A stretch of DNA of 34,119 nt from Anaerolineales bacterium (GCA_016783125.1 JADHXE010000012.1:1-34119); one strand, 5' to 3'; positions 24,717 to 33,054 are shown, counted from the stretch's first letter. Numbers and translations: made by a program. The notes: generated by a model from the letters alone, not told the origin.

Positions 24717-25802
24717 ATGAAAACAAAACGCTTTTCCCTAATTATTTTCACCCTGCTGTTTATCACCATCGCACTGAGCGCCTGCGCCAGCGGCAGCCGG
24801 GTCATGGCATCTGGCTGGGCCGGCATCACCACCGATGATGAAACCGCCTACCTGGCCTACAATACCCATGTTTATGCCATCGATTTAGCCAATGGCAACC
24901 TGCGCTGGCGATACCCATCAGAACCAGATCCCAAAATCACCTTCTACGCGCCTCCTGCGCTGACAGAAGATGGGCAGTTGATCATCGGTGGCTACGACAA
25001 TATTCTTTACAGCCTCAATCCGCTGAATGGGCAAGTCAATTGGACTTTTGAAGGCGCTGAAGGTCGCTATGTCGGAGGGCCGCTAGTTACCGAACACGGA
25101 ATCTTCGTCCCCTCTACTGACTATAGGGTTTATGCCCTCGGTTTCAATGGGCAGCCGCTGCGCGATCCCTTCCCCACCGAAGCTGAAATTTGGGCCACCC
25201 CAGGCAGCGACTCAGAGTGCGAGTGCGTCTACGTGGCATCCATGGACCACCGCGTTTACGCCATCAACGCCAAAACGGGATCACTTAGCTGGGTCACAAA
25301 TGATCTTGGGGGGGCGCTTGTCGGCACACCAGCACTGAGTGAAGACCGCCAACTCTATATCAGCACTTTTGCCGAAGAGATGGTCGCTCTAAACGCCGAC
25401 AACGGCGCTGAGCTGTGGCGTTTTACCGCCCAAGATTGGGTTTGGGGCGGACCAGCCCTGGGTGATGACACCATCTACTTTGGAGATCTAAGCGGCGCAT
25501 TCTTCGCCCTGGATCGACAGAGTGGCGTCCAAAAATGGCAGACTCAGACTGGAAGCGCGATTGTGGATTCACCCCTGGTCACGGAAGAAGCCATTTACCT
25601 GACTGCTGAAAACGGCCTGCTCGTCTCGGTAACACCGGAAGGTGTCAACCGCTGGCAAAAGGAATTCGAAGGCAATACTTACAGCGGGCCTGTTGCAGCT
25701 GGCGATTTGATCCTGGTATCGACATCCCAGCCCGAAGCCCTGCTGGTGGCCTTTGACTCCAACGGGGTCCAGAAGTGGACTTTCAGCGATGCCGGCGAGT
25801 AA
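24717..25802 (+). CDS. PQQ-repeat (BamB-like) beta-propeller lipoprotein
   Basis: 361 residues. The signal peptide ends IALSAC, so C23 would be lipidated. The body is a run of PQQ-like blades: VYAIDLANGNLRWRY, LYSLNPLNGQVNWTF, VYALGFNGQ, VYAINAKTGSLSWV, MVALNADNGAELWRF, FFALDRQSGVQKWQT, and LLVAFDSNGVQKWTF. The AxDxxxGxxxW pattern is clear in each. In Gram-negative bacteria, BamB with this fold scaffolds outer-membrane assembly, but Chloroflexota are mostly single-membrane. Lying between yidD and yidC, it may instead assist folding or quality control of exported or inserted proteins (inference). The ribosome-binding site is weak. A strong hairpin follows its stop. Confidence 0.88.
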   Translation: MKTKRFSLIIFTLLFITIALSACASGSRVMASGWAGITTDDETAYLAYNTHVYAIDLANGNLRWRYPSEPDPKITFYAPPALTEDGQLIIGGYDNILYSLNPLNGQVNWTFEGAEGRYVGGPLVTEHGIFVPSTDYRVYALGFNGQPLRDPFPTEAEIWATPGSDSECECVYVASMDHRVYAINAKTGSLSWVTNDLGGALVGTPALSEDRQLYISTFAEEMVALNADNGAELWRFTAQDWVWGGPALGDDTIYFGDLSGAFFALDRQSGVQKWQTQTGSAIVDSPLVTEEAIYLTAENGLLVSVTPEGVNRWQKEFEGNTYSGPVAAGDLILVSTSQPEALLVAFDSNGVQKWTFSDAGE

Positions 25803-25812
25803 TTGATAAATC

Positions 25813-25865
25813 CCGAAAAATGGGTCTGCTTGGGGGCTGTGCCCCCAAGCAGACCCATTTTTCGG
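25813..25865. repeat. Long perfect hairpin of the dispersed family, terminator-like
   Basis: Perfect 25-base arms at 25813-25837 and 25841-25865 around a 3-base loop. The outer ends are CCGAAAAATGGGT / ACCCATTTTTCGG. It lies 11 bases after the PQQ-lipoprotein stop and 33 bases before yidC. It could terminate or attenuate transcription between them. Confidence 0.85.
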
Positions 25866-25897
25866 CTAAACTCTACTTTTAGAAACGGAAAAACGCT

Positions 25898-26659
25898 ATG
25901 TGGGATTCTTTCATTAGCCTTATGATCAACATCTTGCTCTATATCTACTCATTTGTAGGGCAAGACTTCGGCCTGGCCATCATCTTATTCACCATTCTCG
26001 TCCGCCTTGTGACTTACCCTTTGAATGCTCAACAGGTCAAGCAAAGCCAGGCCATGCAGGATCTGCAAGAGAATAAGAAATGGCAGGCGATGCAAAAAAA
26101 GTATAAGAACGATAAGGAAAAATTAGCCCAGGAACAGATGGCGCTCTACAAGGAATTAGGTGTCAACCCCTTTGGTTCCTGTCTGCCCACCCTGGTCCAA
26201 TTCCCGATCATCATCGGCCTCTATCAGGCCATCATTCGGGCGCTGGCGGTCAGCCCGCTCCAGTTGCTGAACCTCTCCAAACACATCAGCAATGGCGCGG
26301 ATCTGATCCCGCTCAACAACCATTTCCTTTGGATGGACCTCAGCCTGCCCGAAAAAGATTTCGGCCTGTCCATCGCCGGGTATGGTATACCAATCCTGGC
26401 CCTCATCGTGCTCATCACCAGTTATGTGCAAACCAAGCTGATGACTCCTCCGAGTACCGGCGGGGCCGGCGATCAAAGCGCTCAGATGACAAAAGCCATG
26501 GGTATGTATATGCCCATATTCATGGGTTGGCTGGCTTATAGTTTCTCTTCGGGGTTGGCGCTTTACTTCGTCGTCAGCAACCTGGCCACTATCTTGCAGT
26601 ATGCCATCACGGGCCGCCTCGATTGGAGCAATCTGCTCCCTCAAAGAGCAAGTAAATAA
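25898..26659 (+). CDS. yidC: Membrane protein insertase YidC/Oxa1 family
   Basis: 253 residues, without the large periplasmic domain of Gram-negative YidC, as expected for a single-membrane cell. Visible features: the N-terminal hydrophobic segment SLMINILLYIYSFVG, FGLAIILFTILVRLVTYPLNAQQVKQSQAM carrying the conserved arginine of the groove, the charged cytoplasmic hairpin KKYKNDKEKLAQEQMALYKE, then GVNPFGSCLPTLVQFPIIIGLYQAI. Two or three more helices follow, including SSGLALYFVVSNLATILQYA. Unlike many Gram-positive YidC proteins it has no lipobox. It inserts membrane proteins with or without Sec. GGA lies about 10 bases before the ATG. It is followed by jag after 14 bases. Confidence 0.96.
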   Translation: MWDSFISLMINILLYIYSFVGQDFGLAIILFTILVRLVTYPLNAQQVKQSQAMQDLQENKKWQAMQKKYKNDKEKLAQEQMALYKELGVNPFGSCLPTLVQFPIIIGLYQAIIRALAVSPLQLLNLSKHISNGADLIPLNNHFLWMDLSLPEKDFGLSIAGYGIPILALIVLITSYVQTKLMTPPSTGGAGDQSAQMTKAMGMYMPIFMGWLAYSFSSGLALYFVVSNLATILQYAITGRLDWSNLLPQRASK

Positions 26660-26673
26660 TCGGAGAGTCGAAT

Positions 26674-27438
26674 ATGACTGATAACCGCGCCACTCTAGAA
26701 ATCATTGCCCCCACGATAGATGAAGCCATCGAAAAAGGTCTCGACGACTTAGGATTATCTCGTGAAGATGTTGAAGTAGAAATACTCGATGAAGGAAGCG
26801 GCGGATTATTTGGATTAGGAACCCGCCAAGCGCGTGTCATGCTGATCGTAAAGGGAGCAGCGGGGGCTGAAGTTACGCCTGATTCTGCTCCCGAAGAGCA
26901 AACACAGCCCGAGGCCGTAACCCCCGAATCCAAGCCCGAAGATGCGGTTGTTTCCCAAGATGATACATATTTAGTCGACGTCGCCCATGGGATCGTCAAC
27001 GATCTGCTGCTCAAGATGAAGCTCGATGACGCAAAAGTCGATGCCTATTTGGGCGAGGCCTATGGGCCGCAGAAACGCATCCCCGTGCATGTCGATATCC
27101 ATGGCGACGATCTGAGCATTCTAATTGGCCATCGCGGCGAAACCTTGGAAGCCCTGCAATACATCGCCCGTCTGATGCTGGGCAAGGAACTCGAACGCAC
27201 TGTGCCCCTGATCATCGATGTCGAGGGATACCGCACGCGCCGCGAACAGCAAATTCGCCAGCTGACCCGCCGGATAGCCGACCAGGTCATCCAGACCAAC
27301 CGCCGCCAATCGCTGGAGCCGATGCCCGCCAATGAGCGCCGTCTTGCCCACCTCGAGCTGCAAGAAGATACCCAGGTGTACACAGAAAGCACCGGGGTTG
27401 GCCGCCAGCGCAAAGTGATTATCTATCCAAGAGATTAG
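26674..27438 (+). CDS. jag: RNA-binding protein Jag/KhpB (Jag-N, KH, R3H)
   Basis: 254 residues behind GGAGAG. The N-terminal Jag domain (residues 1-52) reads ATIDEAIEKGLDDLG-like sequence, then VEVEILDEGSGGLFGLG. An acidic linker (about 60-90) leads to the KH domain with DIHGDDLSILIGHRGETLEA. The R3H domain ends the protein (QSLEPMPANERRLAHLELQ, VGRQRKVIIYP). The family binds RNA and is linked to control of cell division and envelope synthesis. Its place immediately after yidC is the classic arrangement. All three domains are intact. Confidence 0.95.
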   Translation: MTDNRATLEIIAPTIDEAIEKGLDDLGLSREDVEVEILDEGSGGLFGLGTRQARVMLIVKGAAGAEVTPDSAPEEQTQPEAVTPESKPEDAVVSQDDTYLVDVAHGIVNDLLLKMKLDDAKVDAYLGEAYGPQKRIPVHVDIHGDDLSILIGHRGETLEALQYIARLMLGKELERTVPLIIDVEGYRTRREQQIRQLTRRIADQVIQTNRRQSLEPMPANERRLAHLELQEDTQVYTESTGVGRQRKVIIYPRD

Positions 27439-27540
27439 CCTGTTCTTCTCGCCAAATTCAATACTTTACGATTCAGGCTCACGCCCAGGGCGTCCCGGGG
27501 ACGGGTCTTAGACCAAATTCGTATCAACCCGGCAAATTAT

Positions 27541-27574
27541 CGAATCCCTAAGAACGAACGCTCTTAGGGATTCG
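27541..27574 (+). terminator. Hairpin after jag
   Basis: Perfect 13-base arms cgaatccctaaga and tcttagggattcg around an 8-base loop, followed by a short T-rich stretch (tgcttt). It probably ends the rpmH-to-jag operon. It lies immediately before the -10 box of the PfkB gene. Confidence 0.6.
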
Positions 27575-27584
27575 TGCTTTCAGG

Positions 27585-27590
27585 TATAAT
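27585..27590 (+). promoter_or_regulatory. -10 box for a leaderless PfkB transcript
   Basis: TATAAT ends 6 bases before the ATG at 27597, so transcription would start at or next to the A of the start codon. No Shine-Dalgarno sequence is present. The -35 position falls inside the terminator hairpin and matches poorly. Confidence 0.6.
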
Positions 27591-27596
27591 TCATCC

Positions 27597-28472
27597 ATGC
27601 ACAACCCCGCCCACTTTGAAGCCATCAATTATCTGGTTGTTGGGCATCTATCCTATGACCAGACTCCCGGCGGCCCCCGCCTGGGAGGCACTGCCGCATT
27701 TTCAGCGCTGACTGCCCGGACTTTGGGGCTGCGAGTGGGCATCGTCACTGTTTGGGACGAAGAGCTCCCTTTGGCCTCCTTGCGGACTATCCCCATCGCT
27801 GGTGAAATTGCTGCACAAAGCACATCCTTCGAAAATATCCAGACCCCAATTGGGCGGCAGCAAGTTATTCATCATATAGCGCCATCCCTCGGCTGCGAGC
27901 ACATTCCTGAAGTCTGGCGCGCGGCTCCGATTGTCCATCTGGGGCCCATCGCGCAGGAAGTCGATCCTTCTTTGGTAGAATATTTTCCTGAGGCTCACAT
28001 CTGCACAACAGCTCAAGGATGGCTGCGCGACTGGGACGAAGATGGGCTGGTCTTCCGCTCTGATTGGCCGGAGGCATCCTTTGTACTCTCCAATGTTGAT
28101 GCCACTGTGATCAGCATCGAAGATGTCGCCGGGGATGAGAAGCGCGTCGAGGAGATGGCTGAGGCCAGCCAGATACTAGTCGTCACCGAGGGAGCAGATG
28201 GCGCCAGGATATACTGGGGTGATGAATTACGCAGCTTCCCCGCCCCCCAAGTTGATGAGGTTGACTCCACTGGAGCGGGCGACATTTTTGCGGCAGCCTT
28301 CTTCATTCAACTTTATCAAACAAGTAATCCTTGGTTCGCTGCTCAGTTCGCTAACCATCTAGCCGCTTTATCTGTCACTCACCCGGGGCTGGATGGCATA
28401 CCAAAACCCGAGGAAATCTATCCTGGTAACCGCTCGGCCGTAGAGAAAAAGCTTGTCGCTCCCTTGGCCTGA
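27597..28472 (+). CDS. PfkB-family carbohydrate kinase
   Basis: 291 residues. The N-terminal GG switch reads DQTPGGPRLGGTAAFSALTA, and the C-terminal signature is VDSTGAGDIFAAAFF with catalytic D229 and the GAGD anion hole. The ATP site also includes VVTEGADGARIY. The family phosphorylates sugars, nucleosides or inositol-like alcohols; the substrate cannot be read from the sequence. Length is slightly below the usual 300-320. The start appears leaderless, since TATAAT ends 6 bases before the ATG. The downstream parA has its own promoter, so the gene is probably monocistronic. Confidence 0.88.
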   Translation: MHNPAHFEAINYLVVGHLSYDQTPGGPRLGGTAAFSALTARTLGLRVGIVTVWDEELPLASLRTIPIAGEIAAQSTSFENIQTPIGRQQVIHHIAPSLGCEHIPEVWRAAPIVHLGPIAQEVDPSLVEYFPEAHICTTAQGWLRDWDEDGLVFRSDWPEASFVLSNVDATVISIEDVAGDEKRVEEMAEASQILVVTEGADGARIYWGDELRSFPAPQVDEVDSTGAGDIFAAAFFIQLYQTSNPWFAAQFANHLAALSVTHPGLDGIPKPEEIYPGNRSAVEKKLVAPLA

Positions 28473-28477
28473 TTAGT

Positions 28478-28507
28478 TTGACAATGTAAAATTTCAAACA
28501 AGATACT
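28478..28507 (+). promoter_or_regulatory. Promoter of the parA-parB operon
   Basis: A perfect TTGACA at 28478-28483 and GATACT at 28502-28507 with an 18-base spacer, about 45 bases before the parA ATG. Confidence 0.55.
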
Positions 28508-28553
28508 CGAATCGAAGAAGTTATCCATTCTTATCGAGCAAAGGTGTAATTCT

Positions 28554-29348
28554 ATGGGAATCGTCTACGCTATCGCCAACCAAAAGGGCGGCGTTGGGAA
28601 AACCACCACCACTATCAATTTAGGGGCTTATCTGGCAGAGAATTATAAGAATGTTTTACTGGTAGATATCGACCCTCAGGCCAACGCTACCGCCTCGATA
28701 GGTGTCGATAAGGACACCATCCAAGGCGGAACATACGAAGCTTTATTGGGCATCGAGTCAGCCAAAAACAAAATCCTGCACAACCCCAGGCTAAAATTGG
28801 ATTTGCTCCCCTCTACACCAGCGTTGGCGGGTGCCAGCGTTGAATTAGTCAACGAAGAGGGTCGCGAACTGTACCTCAAGGAAGCCATCGAGCCACTGAT
28901 CGACAAATATGACTATGTGTTAATCGATTGCCCTCCGGCTTTAGGGATATTGACCCTTAATGGGCTGGTTGCCGCAAAAGATGGCGTGATCATTCCCGTG
29001 CAGTGTGAATATCTAGCCCTTGAAGGTCTCGGGCAGCTGATGCAAACACTGAATCGCATCCGCAGCTCGGTCAGCCCAGACCTTTCAGTCCGTGGCTTGT
29101 TATTGACCATGTTTGACCCGCGCACGAATTTATCCAGCGATGTTGTAGACGAGGTGCGGCGACACTTCCCCAATCAGGTTTTCAACTCAGTTGTGCCGCG
29201 CAGCGTCCGTTTGGCTGAGGCGCCATCGTATGGGATCCCCATATCGATCTACGACCCCAATTCCACTGGCGCCAAAGCCTATAAGGAACTGGCCAAAGAG
29301 ATGTTGGCAGCAGACGAGCCCAAAGTTCCAGCCTTTGCAGAGGCATAA
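28554..29348 (+). CDS. parA: Chromosome-partitioning ATPase ParA/Soj
   Basis: 264 residues. The deviant Walker A is KGGVGKTTT (K11, K16), Walker A' reads VLLVDIDPQANAT, and Walker B is YVLIDCPPALG. LLTMFDPRTNLSSDVVDEV and VPRSVRLAEAPSYGIPI are diagnostic of the Soj/ParA family. ParA binds DNA non-specifically as an ATP dimer and moves ParB-parS complexes. AAAGGTG lies about 8 bases before the ATG. parB follows after 29 bases, so the two are co-transcribed. Confidence 0.96.
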   Translation: MGIVYAIANQKGGVGKTTTTINLGAYLAENYKNVLLVDIDPQANATASIGVDKDTIQGGTYEALLGIESAKNKILHNPRLKLDLLPSTPALAGASVELVNEEGRELYLKEAIEPLIDKYDYVLIDCPPALGILTLNGLVAAKDGVIIPVQCEYLALEGLGQLMQTLNRIRSSVSPDLSVRGLLLTMFDPRTNLSSDVVDEVRRHFPNQVFNSVVPRSVRLAEAPSYGIPISIYDPNSTGAKAYKELAKEMLAADEPKVPAFAEA

Positions 29349-29377
29349 AACCACAGAGAAAAAAGTAGGTGACCCAA

Positions 29378-30250
29378 ATGCAGCGAAAACGCCCAGGTCT
29401 TGGAAAGGGTTTAGACGCCCTCATCCCATTGGCTGAATCCGCCACTGCCTCCCATCCGGGGTCTTCAGGGGTAGATCAGATTCCGGTCACGAGTATCACC
29501 CCAAACCCCCGTCAGCCGCGCGCCCATTTCAACCCCGAGGCCATTACTGAGCTGGCAGCATCCATCAAGGAGCACGGCGTCATCCAGCCGCTGATCGTCA
29601 CCCAAGAACCCCAAACCGGCACTTACACGCTTATCGCCGGAGAACGGCGTCTTCTCGCTGCCCAAGAAGCCGGGCTTGAATCAGTCCCTGTGATCGTGCG
29701 CGAGGCCAGCGATCAAGATCGCCTGGAAATCGCTCTGATCGAAAACGTGCAGCGCGCCGACCTCAGCCCGCTGGAAACTGCCGATGCTTACCATCAACTT
29801 GCTGATGATTTCAAATTAGCTCACGGGGAGATTGCCGAGCGAGTGGGCAAAAGCCGTGTAGCCGTCACCAACACCTTGCGGCTGCTCAACCTGCCCCCCA
29901 GCGTCAAACAAGCTCTGGCGCAAGGGCAAATCACCGAAGGGCACGCCCGGGCGCTGCTGGCCTTGCCCAACACCCAAAGCCAGGCCGCCGCGCTGGGCAC
30001 GATCATCAAAAAAGAACTCAACGTCCGCCAGACCGAAGCGCTGGTACGCAAACTGACCGGGGAAAAACCCGCAACCCCGCCCAAGCCTGGCCGCGCGCCG
30101 GAAATCGTCGCCCTGGAAAAAAGATTGCAATTTGCCCTGGGGACGAAGGTGACCATGAAACACGGTCAAAAAGGCGGCACGATTACTGTTCATTATTATT
30201 CAGACGAAGAATTAGATAGCCTGATCGACAAATTTGCGGGGGACGCGTAG
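29378..30250 (+). CDS. parB: Chromosome-partitioning protein ParB/Spo0J
   Basis: 290 residues from ATG 29378; an in-frame GTG at 29369 falls inside the AGGTG ribosome-binding site. It starts MQRKRPGLGKGLDALIPL, the N-terminal ParA-contacting peptide. The CTPase/ParB domain has ITPNPRQPR, LAASIKEHGVIQPLIV, and GERRLLAAQEAGLESVPVIV with LIENVQRADLSPLETA. The helix-turn-helix (EIAERVGKSRVAVTNTLRLL) reads parS, and the C-terminal dimerisation domain is present (LEKRLQFALGTKV). The domain set is complete. No palindrome close to the usual parS consensus TGTTTCACGTGAAACA was noticed in the window. Confidence 0.96.
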   Translation: MQRKRPGLGKGLDALIPLAESATASHPGSSGVDQIPVTSITPNPRQPRAHFNPEAITELAASIKEHGVIQPLIVTQEPQTGTYTLIAGERRLLAAQEAGLESVPVIVREASDQDRLEIALIENVQRADLSPLETADAYHQLADDFKLAHGEIAERVGKSRVAVTNTLRLLNLPPSVKQALAQGQITEGHARALLALPNTQSQAAALGTIIKKELNVRQTEALVRKLTGEKPATPPKPGRAPEIVALEKRLQFALGTKVTMKHGQKGGTITVHYYSDEELDSLIDKFAGDA

Positions 30251-30267
30251 CGTAGCAAAGGAGCGCC

Positions 30268-31959
30268 ATGCACATTCTCCACAATGCGCGTATTTACACT
30301 TTAGACGATAAGACGCCAACTGCAACAGCGATAGCCATTGACCGCGGGAGAGTCCTGGCCCTGGGGGATGATCGTGAGATTCTGACTCAGTTTGGGGGTG
30401 GGGCGCGAACCTTGAACATGGATCAACATCCAGTGATTCCCGGATTGATCGACGCCCATGTTCACCTGCAACATTACGCCCTTGGCCTGCAAAAAATAGA
30501 TTGTGAAGTTCCCACGCTCGAAGAATGCATCCGGCGTGTTGCCGAGCGTGTCAAAACAACCCCGCCCGGCGAGTGGGTCTTAGGCCACGGCTGGAACCAA
30601 AATGACTGGGAACCCCCCCTTGCCTCCCCGTTTACGGGGGGGAATGAGGGGGGGTTCCCTTCCGCGGCAGACCTCGATAAAGTCGCCCCCAACAACCCTG
30701 TTTATCTAACCGCCAAATCGCTGCATACCGGTTGGGCCAACAGCGCCGCGCTGCGTGAGGCGGAAATCAACGCGGGCATCGATGACCCCGCCGACGGAGA
30801 GATCCAACGCGATCAGCATGGCAACCCAACCGGCATCTTCTTGGAAGGCGCCATGTGGCTGGTTTATCGGGCGATCCCTGAACCCCGAGGGGAAGAATTG
30901 GCTGAAGCGATCAAAGTTGCGCAAGCCAAACTCTGGGAGATGGGCCTGACTGGCATCCACGATTTCGATGGGAGTGTCTGCCTCGATGCGCTTCAACGTT
31001 TACATTTACGGGGAGAACTGGGCTTACGAGTAGTCAAAAATATACCTGTAGCCGATCTTCCCCATGCCAGAGCGCTAGGCCTGCGCTCTGGCTTCGGAGA
31101 TGAGTACCTGCGCATCGGCGGAATCAAAGCCTTCACTGATGGCGCTCTGGGCCCGCATACCGCTGCTATGCTCCAACCCTACGAAAACGAGCCGGAAAAC
31201 CGCGGCATGTTGCTTCTAGATGCTGAACAGATCCTGGAATACGGCCAGGAGGCCGCCAGTTCCGGTCTCTCCATGACAGTGCACGCCATCGGGGATCGGG
31301 CCAATCATGAGGTGCTGAATGCATTTGAGAAATTAAGGGAGTTCGAGCGTAACGCTATGACTGAAGACCGGAGACGGAAGACCGACAGCCTCGGTCATCG
31401 GTCATCTGTCATCCGTCCGCTTCGCCACCGCATCGAGCACGCTCAACTGCTCCACCCTGGGGACGCGCCCAGGCTGGCCGATCTGGGCATCATCGCCTCG
31501 ATGCAGCCGATCCACGCCACTTCAGATATGCATATGGCGGATCGCTGCTGGGGTCAACGCGCCGCCAACGCCTATACCTGGCGGGAGCAACTCAATCACG
31601 GCGCAGTGCTGGCCTTCGGCTCCGATGCGCCGGTAGAGTCACCCAACCCCTTCTGGGGTCTGCACGCCGCCGTCACCCGCCAACGCGCTGATGGCAGCCC
31701 TGGGCCTGAAGGGTGGTATCCAGAACAAAGATTGAGCATCGAGGAGACCTTGCGAGCCTACACCATCAGCGCCGCTTACGCCGCCGGGACAGAAGATCAG
31801 CAAGGGAGACTATCCCCTGGGTATTGGGCTGATCTGGTTGTATTGGATAAAGACCCTTTCGCTTGTGAGCCTGAAGACCTACACAATATCAAGCCACTAG
31901 GCACGATGGTTGGAGGCAAGTGGGTGTTCGGGGCTTTTTCAAACCAAGCCGAAATGTGA
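30268..31959 (+). CDS. YtcJ-type amidohydrolase with two repeat-encoded insertions
   Basis: 563 residues, start supported by AAAGGAG. The metal-dependent amidohydrolase fold is clear: GLIDAHVH (H64, H66), SLHTGWANSAALREA, TVHAIGDRANHEVL, RHRIEHAQLLHP, FGSDAPVESPNPFWGLHAAVTR, and the C-terminal YAAGTEDQQGRLSPGYWADLVVLDKDP. YtcJ-like proteins are metal hydrolases with mostly unknown substrates, some acting on N-substituted formamides. Two stretches look foreign: residues about 114-131 (PPLASPFTGGNEGG) and about 364-384 (TEDRRRKTDSLGHRSSVI). Both are encoded by palindromic, intergenic-type repeats inserted in frame. The gene is 18 bases after parB and probably co-transcribed with it. Confidence 0.9.
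   Translation: MHILHNARIYTLDDKTPTATAIAIDRGRVLALGDDREILTQFGGGARTLNMDQHPVIPGLIDAHVHLQHYALGLQKIDCEVPTLEECIRRVAERVKTTPPGEWVLGHGWNQNDWEPPLASPFTGGNEGGFPSAADLDKVAPNNPVYLTAKSLHTGWANSAALREAEINAGIDDPADGEIQRDQHGNPTGIFLEGAMWLVYRAIPEPRGEELAEAIKVAQAKLWEMGLTGIHDFDGSVCLDALQRLHLRGELGLRVVKNIPVADLPHARALGLRSGFGDEYLRIGGIKAFTDGALGPHTAAMLQPYENEPENRGMLLLDAEQILEYGQEAASSGLSMTVHAIGDRANHEVLNAFEKLREFERNAMTEDRRRKTDSLGHRSSVIRPLRHRIEHAQLLHPGDAPRLADLGIIASMQPIHATSDMHMADRCWGQRAANAYTWREQLNHGAVLAFGSDAPVESPNPFWGLHAAVTRQRADGSPGPEGWYPEQRLSIEETLRAYTISAAYAAGTEDQQGRLSPGYWADLVVLDKDPFACEPEDLHNIKPLGTMVGGKWVFGAFSNQAEM
30608..30659. repeat. Palindromic repeat inside the amidohydrolase gene (first)
   Basis: Perfect 12-base outer arms gggaaccccccc (30608-30619) and gggggggttccc (30648-30659) enclose a second ccccg/cgggg stem (30626-30639). 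The length keeps the reading frame and adds about 17 residues. Confidence 0.85.
31359..31417. repeat. Palindromic repeat inside the amidohydrolase gene (second)
   Basis: The stretch has gactgaagaccggagacgg-type units on the left and tcggtcatcggtcatctgtc on the right, imperfectly inverted. It encodes an Arg/Ser-rich segment just before the conserved RHRIEHAQLL motif. Confidence 0.7.
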
Positions 31960-31981
31960 TGTAAGCTACAATTTTCAGGTT

Positions 31982-33037
31982 ATGGCAGAAAACAGCATTA
32001 CACCCAAAAAGGACCAGAGCTCTCACAAATTCGCCACTACCTTTGCCGAAGGGTTCGATGATCCGCGCTTCGGAACATGGGCGCGCGAAATTGATGTTCC
32101 CCCTAAACTGGACTCGCTATCCAAAAGAGGATTCCGCATTCTCGATGAATTGACTTTATTCCTTAGGGTTATCAGGGCAGCCTTTCGCGATAAAGCCTTG
32201 TTGCTGTTCAGTTCCCGAGGTCGTCTGAAACCTGAAATTTTGGCCATATTATTGATTGGCTTTTGGCCAAAAAAGGTTCGACCAAAGATCGTTTTATATG
32301 GCGAAATGTTCGAACCCAATTCTGGCTTTCGCCATGTGGTTGAGCGATTGATCATGAAACTCGTCGACCGGGTTGTTGATCGCTACATCCTATTCTCCAC
32401 CGCTGAGCTTGAAGTTTTCCCAGCTATGTGGGGTGCCCCTAAGGAAAAAATTAGGGTTTGCCATCAGTTTTATTTTCCCCCATCTCAATCTGATGAAAAA
32501 CAGCCGGGGAAGTCGATCGGCAGTCACGTCTTCGCAGGAGGAAACTCATTTCGGGATTATGAGGCATTCATCAAAGCGGCCGGTCAAATGCCGGAGCATG
32601 AATTTGCCGTTTGCACCACACGGATTGCTGAAGATGAAGAATTACCCCCTAATGTAAAAGTTAGTTGGCCGCCTCTCCAGGAGTACCTGGATTTGATCGA
32701 CACGGCCGCTGCTGTAGTGATCCCAATCAAAATGGGGTTAAAACGCACAGCAGGTTTGCTGACCTGTTTTGAGTCTATGTGGCTCAAGAAGCCAATCATC
32801 GTCCCCAAGGCACTGGGCATAGAAGATTATATTCAAGATAAGGTCACCGGTTTATTAGTCGATGGTACGCCAGAGAGTTACGTCGAAGCGATCAACTGGG
32901 TTCTTGATCCCGGAAACGAGAAAGCCATAAAAGAAATGGGAAGGCTGGCTCGTAAATCTATTTCTGAGCATTACACACTCTCAAAATACAACAATTGTGT
33001 TTTATCGGTAATGGATGAAGTGGTTGAAATCTCATAA
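31982..33037 (+). CDS. Glycosyltransferase, GT-B (GT4-like)
   Basis: 351 residues from ATG 31982; the frame is open to 31910 but that part overlaps the end of the amidohydrolase gene. The C-terminal half looks like a GT-B nucleotide-sugar domain: HVFAGGNSFRDYEAFIKAA, FAVCTTRI, VKVSWPPLQEYLDLIDTA, VVIPIKMGLKRTAGLLTCFESMWLKKPIIVPKA, then DKVTGLLVDGTPESYVEAI. The F-E in TCFESMWLKKPII fits the usual EX7E-type region loosely. The N-terminal half has a membrane-associating surface (KPEILAILLIGFWPKKV). Substrate and acceptor are unknown. No good Shine-Dalgarno is present; a TACAAT box ending 10 bases upstream suggests a nearly leaderless message. Confidence 0.75.
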   Translation: MAENSITPKKDQSSHKFATTFAEGFDDPRFGTWAREIDVPPKLDSLSKRGFRILDELTLFLRVIRAAFRDKALLLFSSRGRLKPEILAILLIGFWPKKVRPKIVLYGEMFEPNSGFRHVVERLIMKLVDRVVDRYILFSTAELEVFPAMWGAPKEKIRVCHQFYFPPSQSDEKQPGKSIGSHVFAGGNSFRDYEAFIKAAGQMPEHEFAVCTTRIAEDEELPPNVKVSWPPLQEYLDLIDTAAAVVIPIKMGLKRTAGLLTCFESMWLKKPIIVPKALGIEDYIQDKVTGLLVDGTPESYVEAINWVLDPGNEKAIKEMGRLARKSISEHYTLSKYNNCVLSVMDEVVEIS

Positions 33038-33054
33038 CCCTGAAAATGTGCTCA

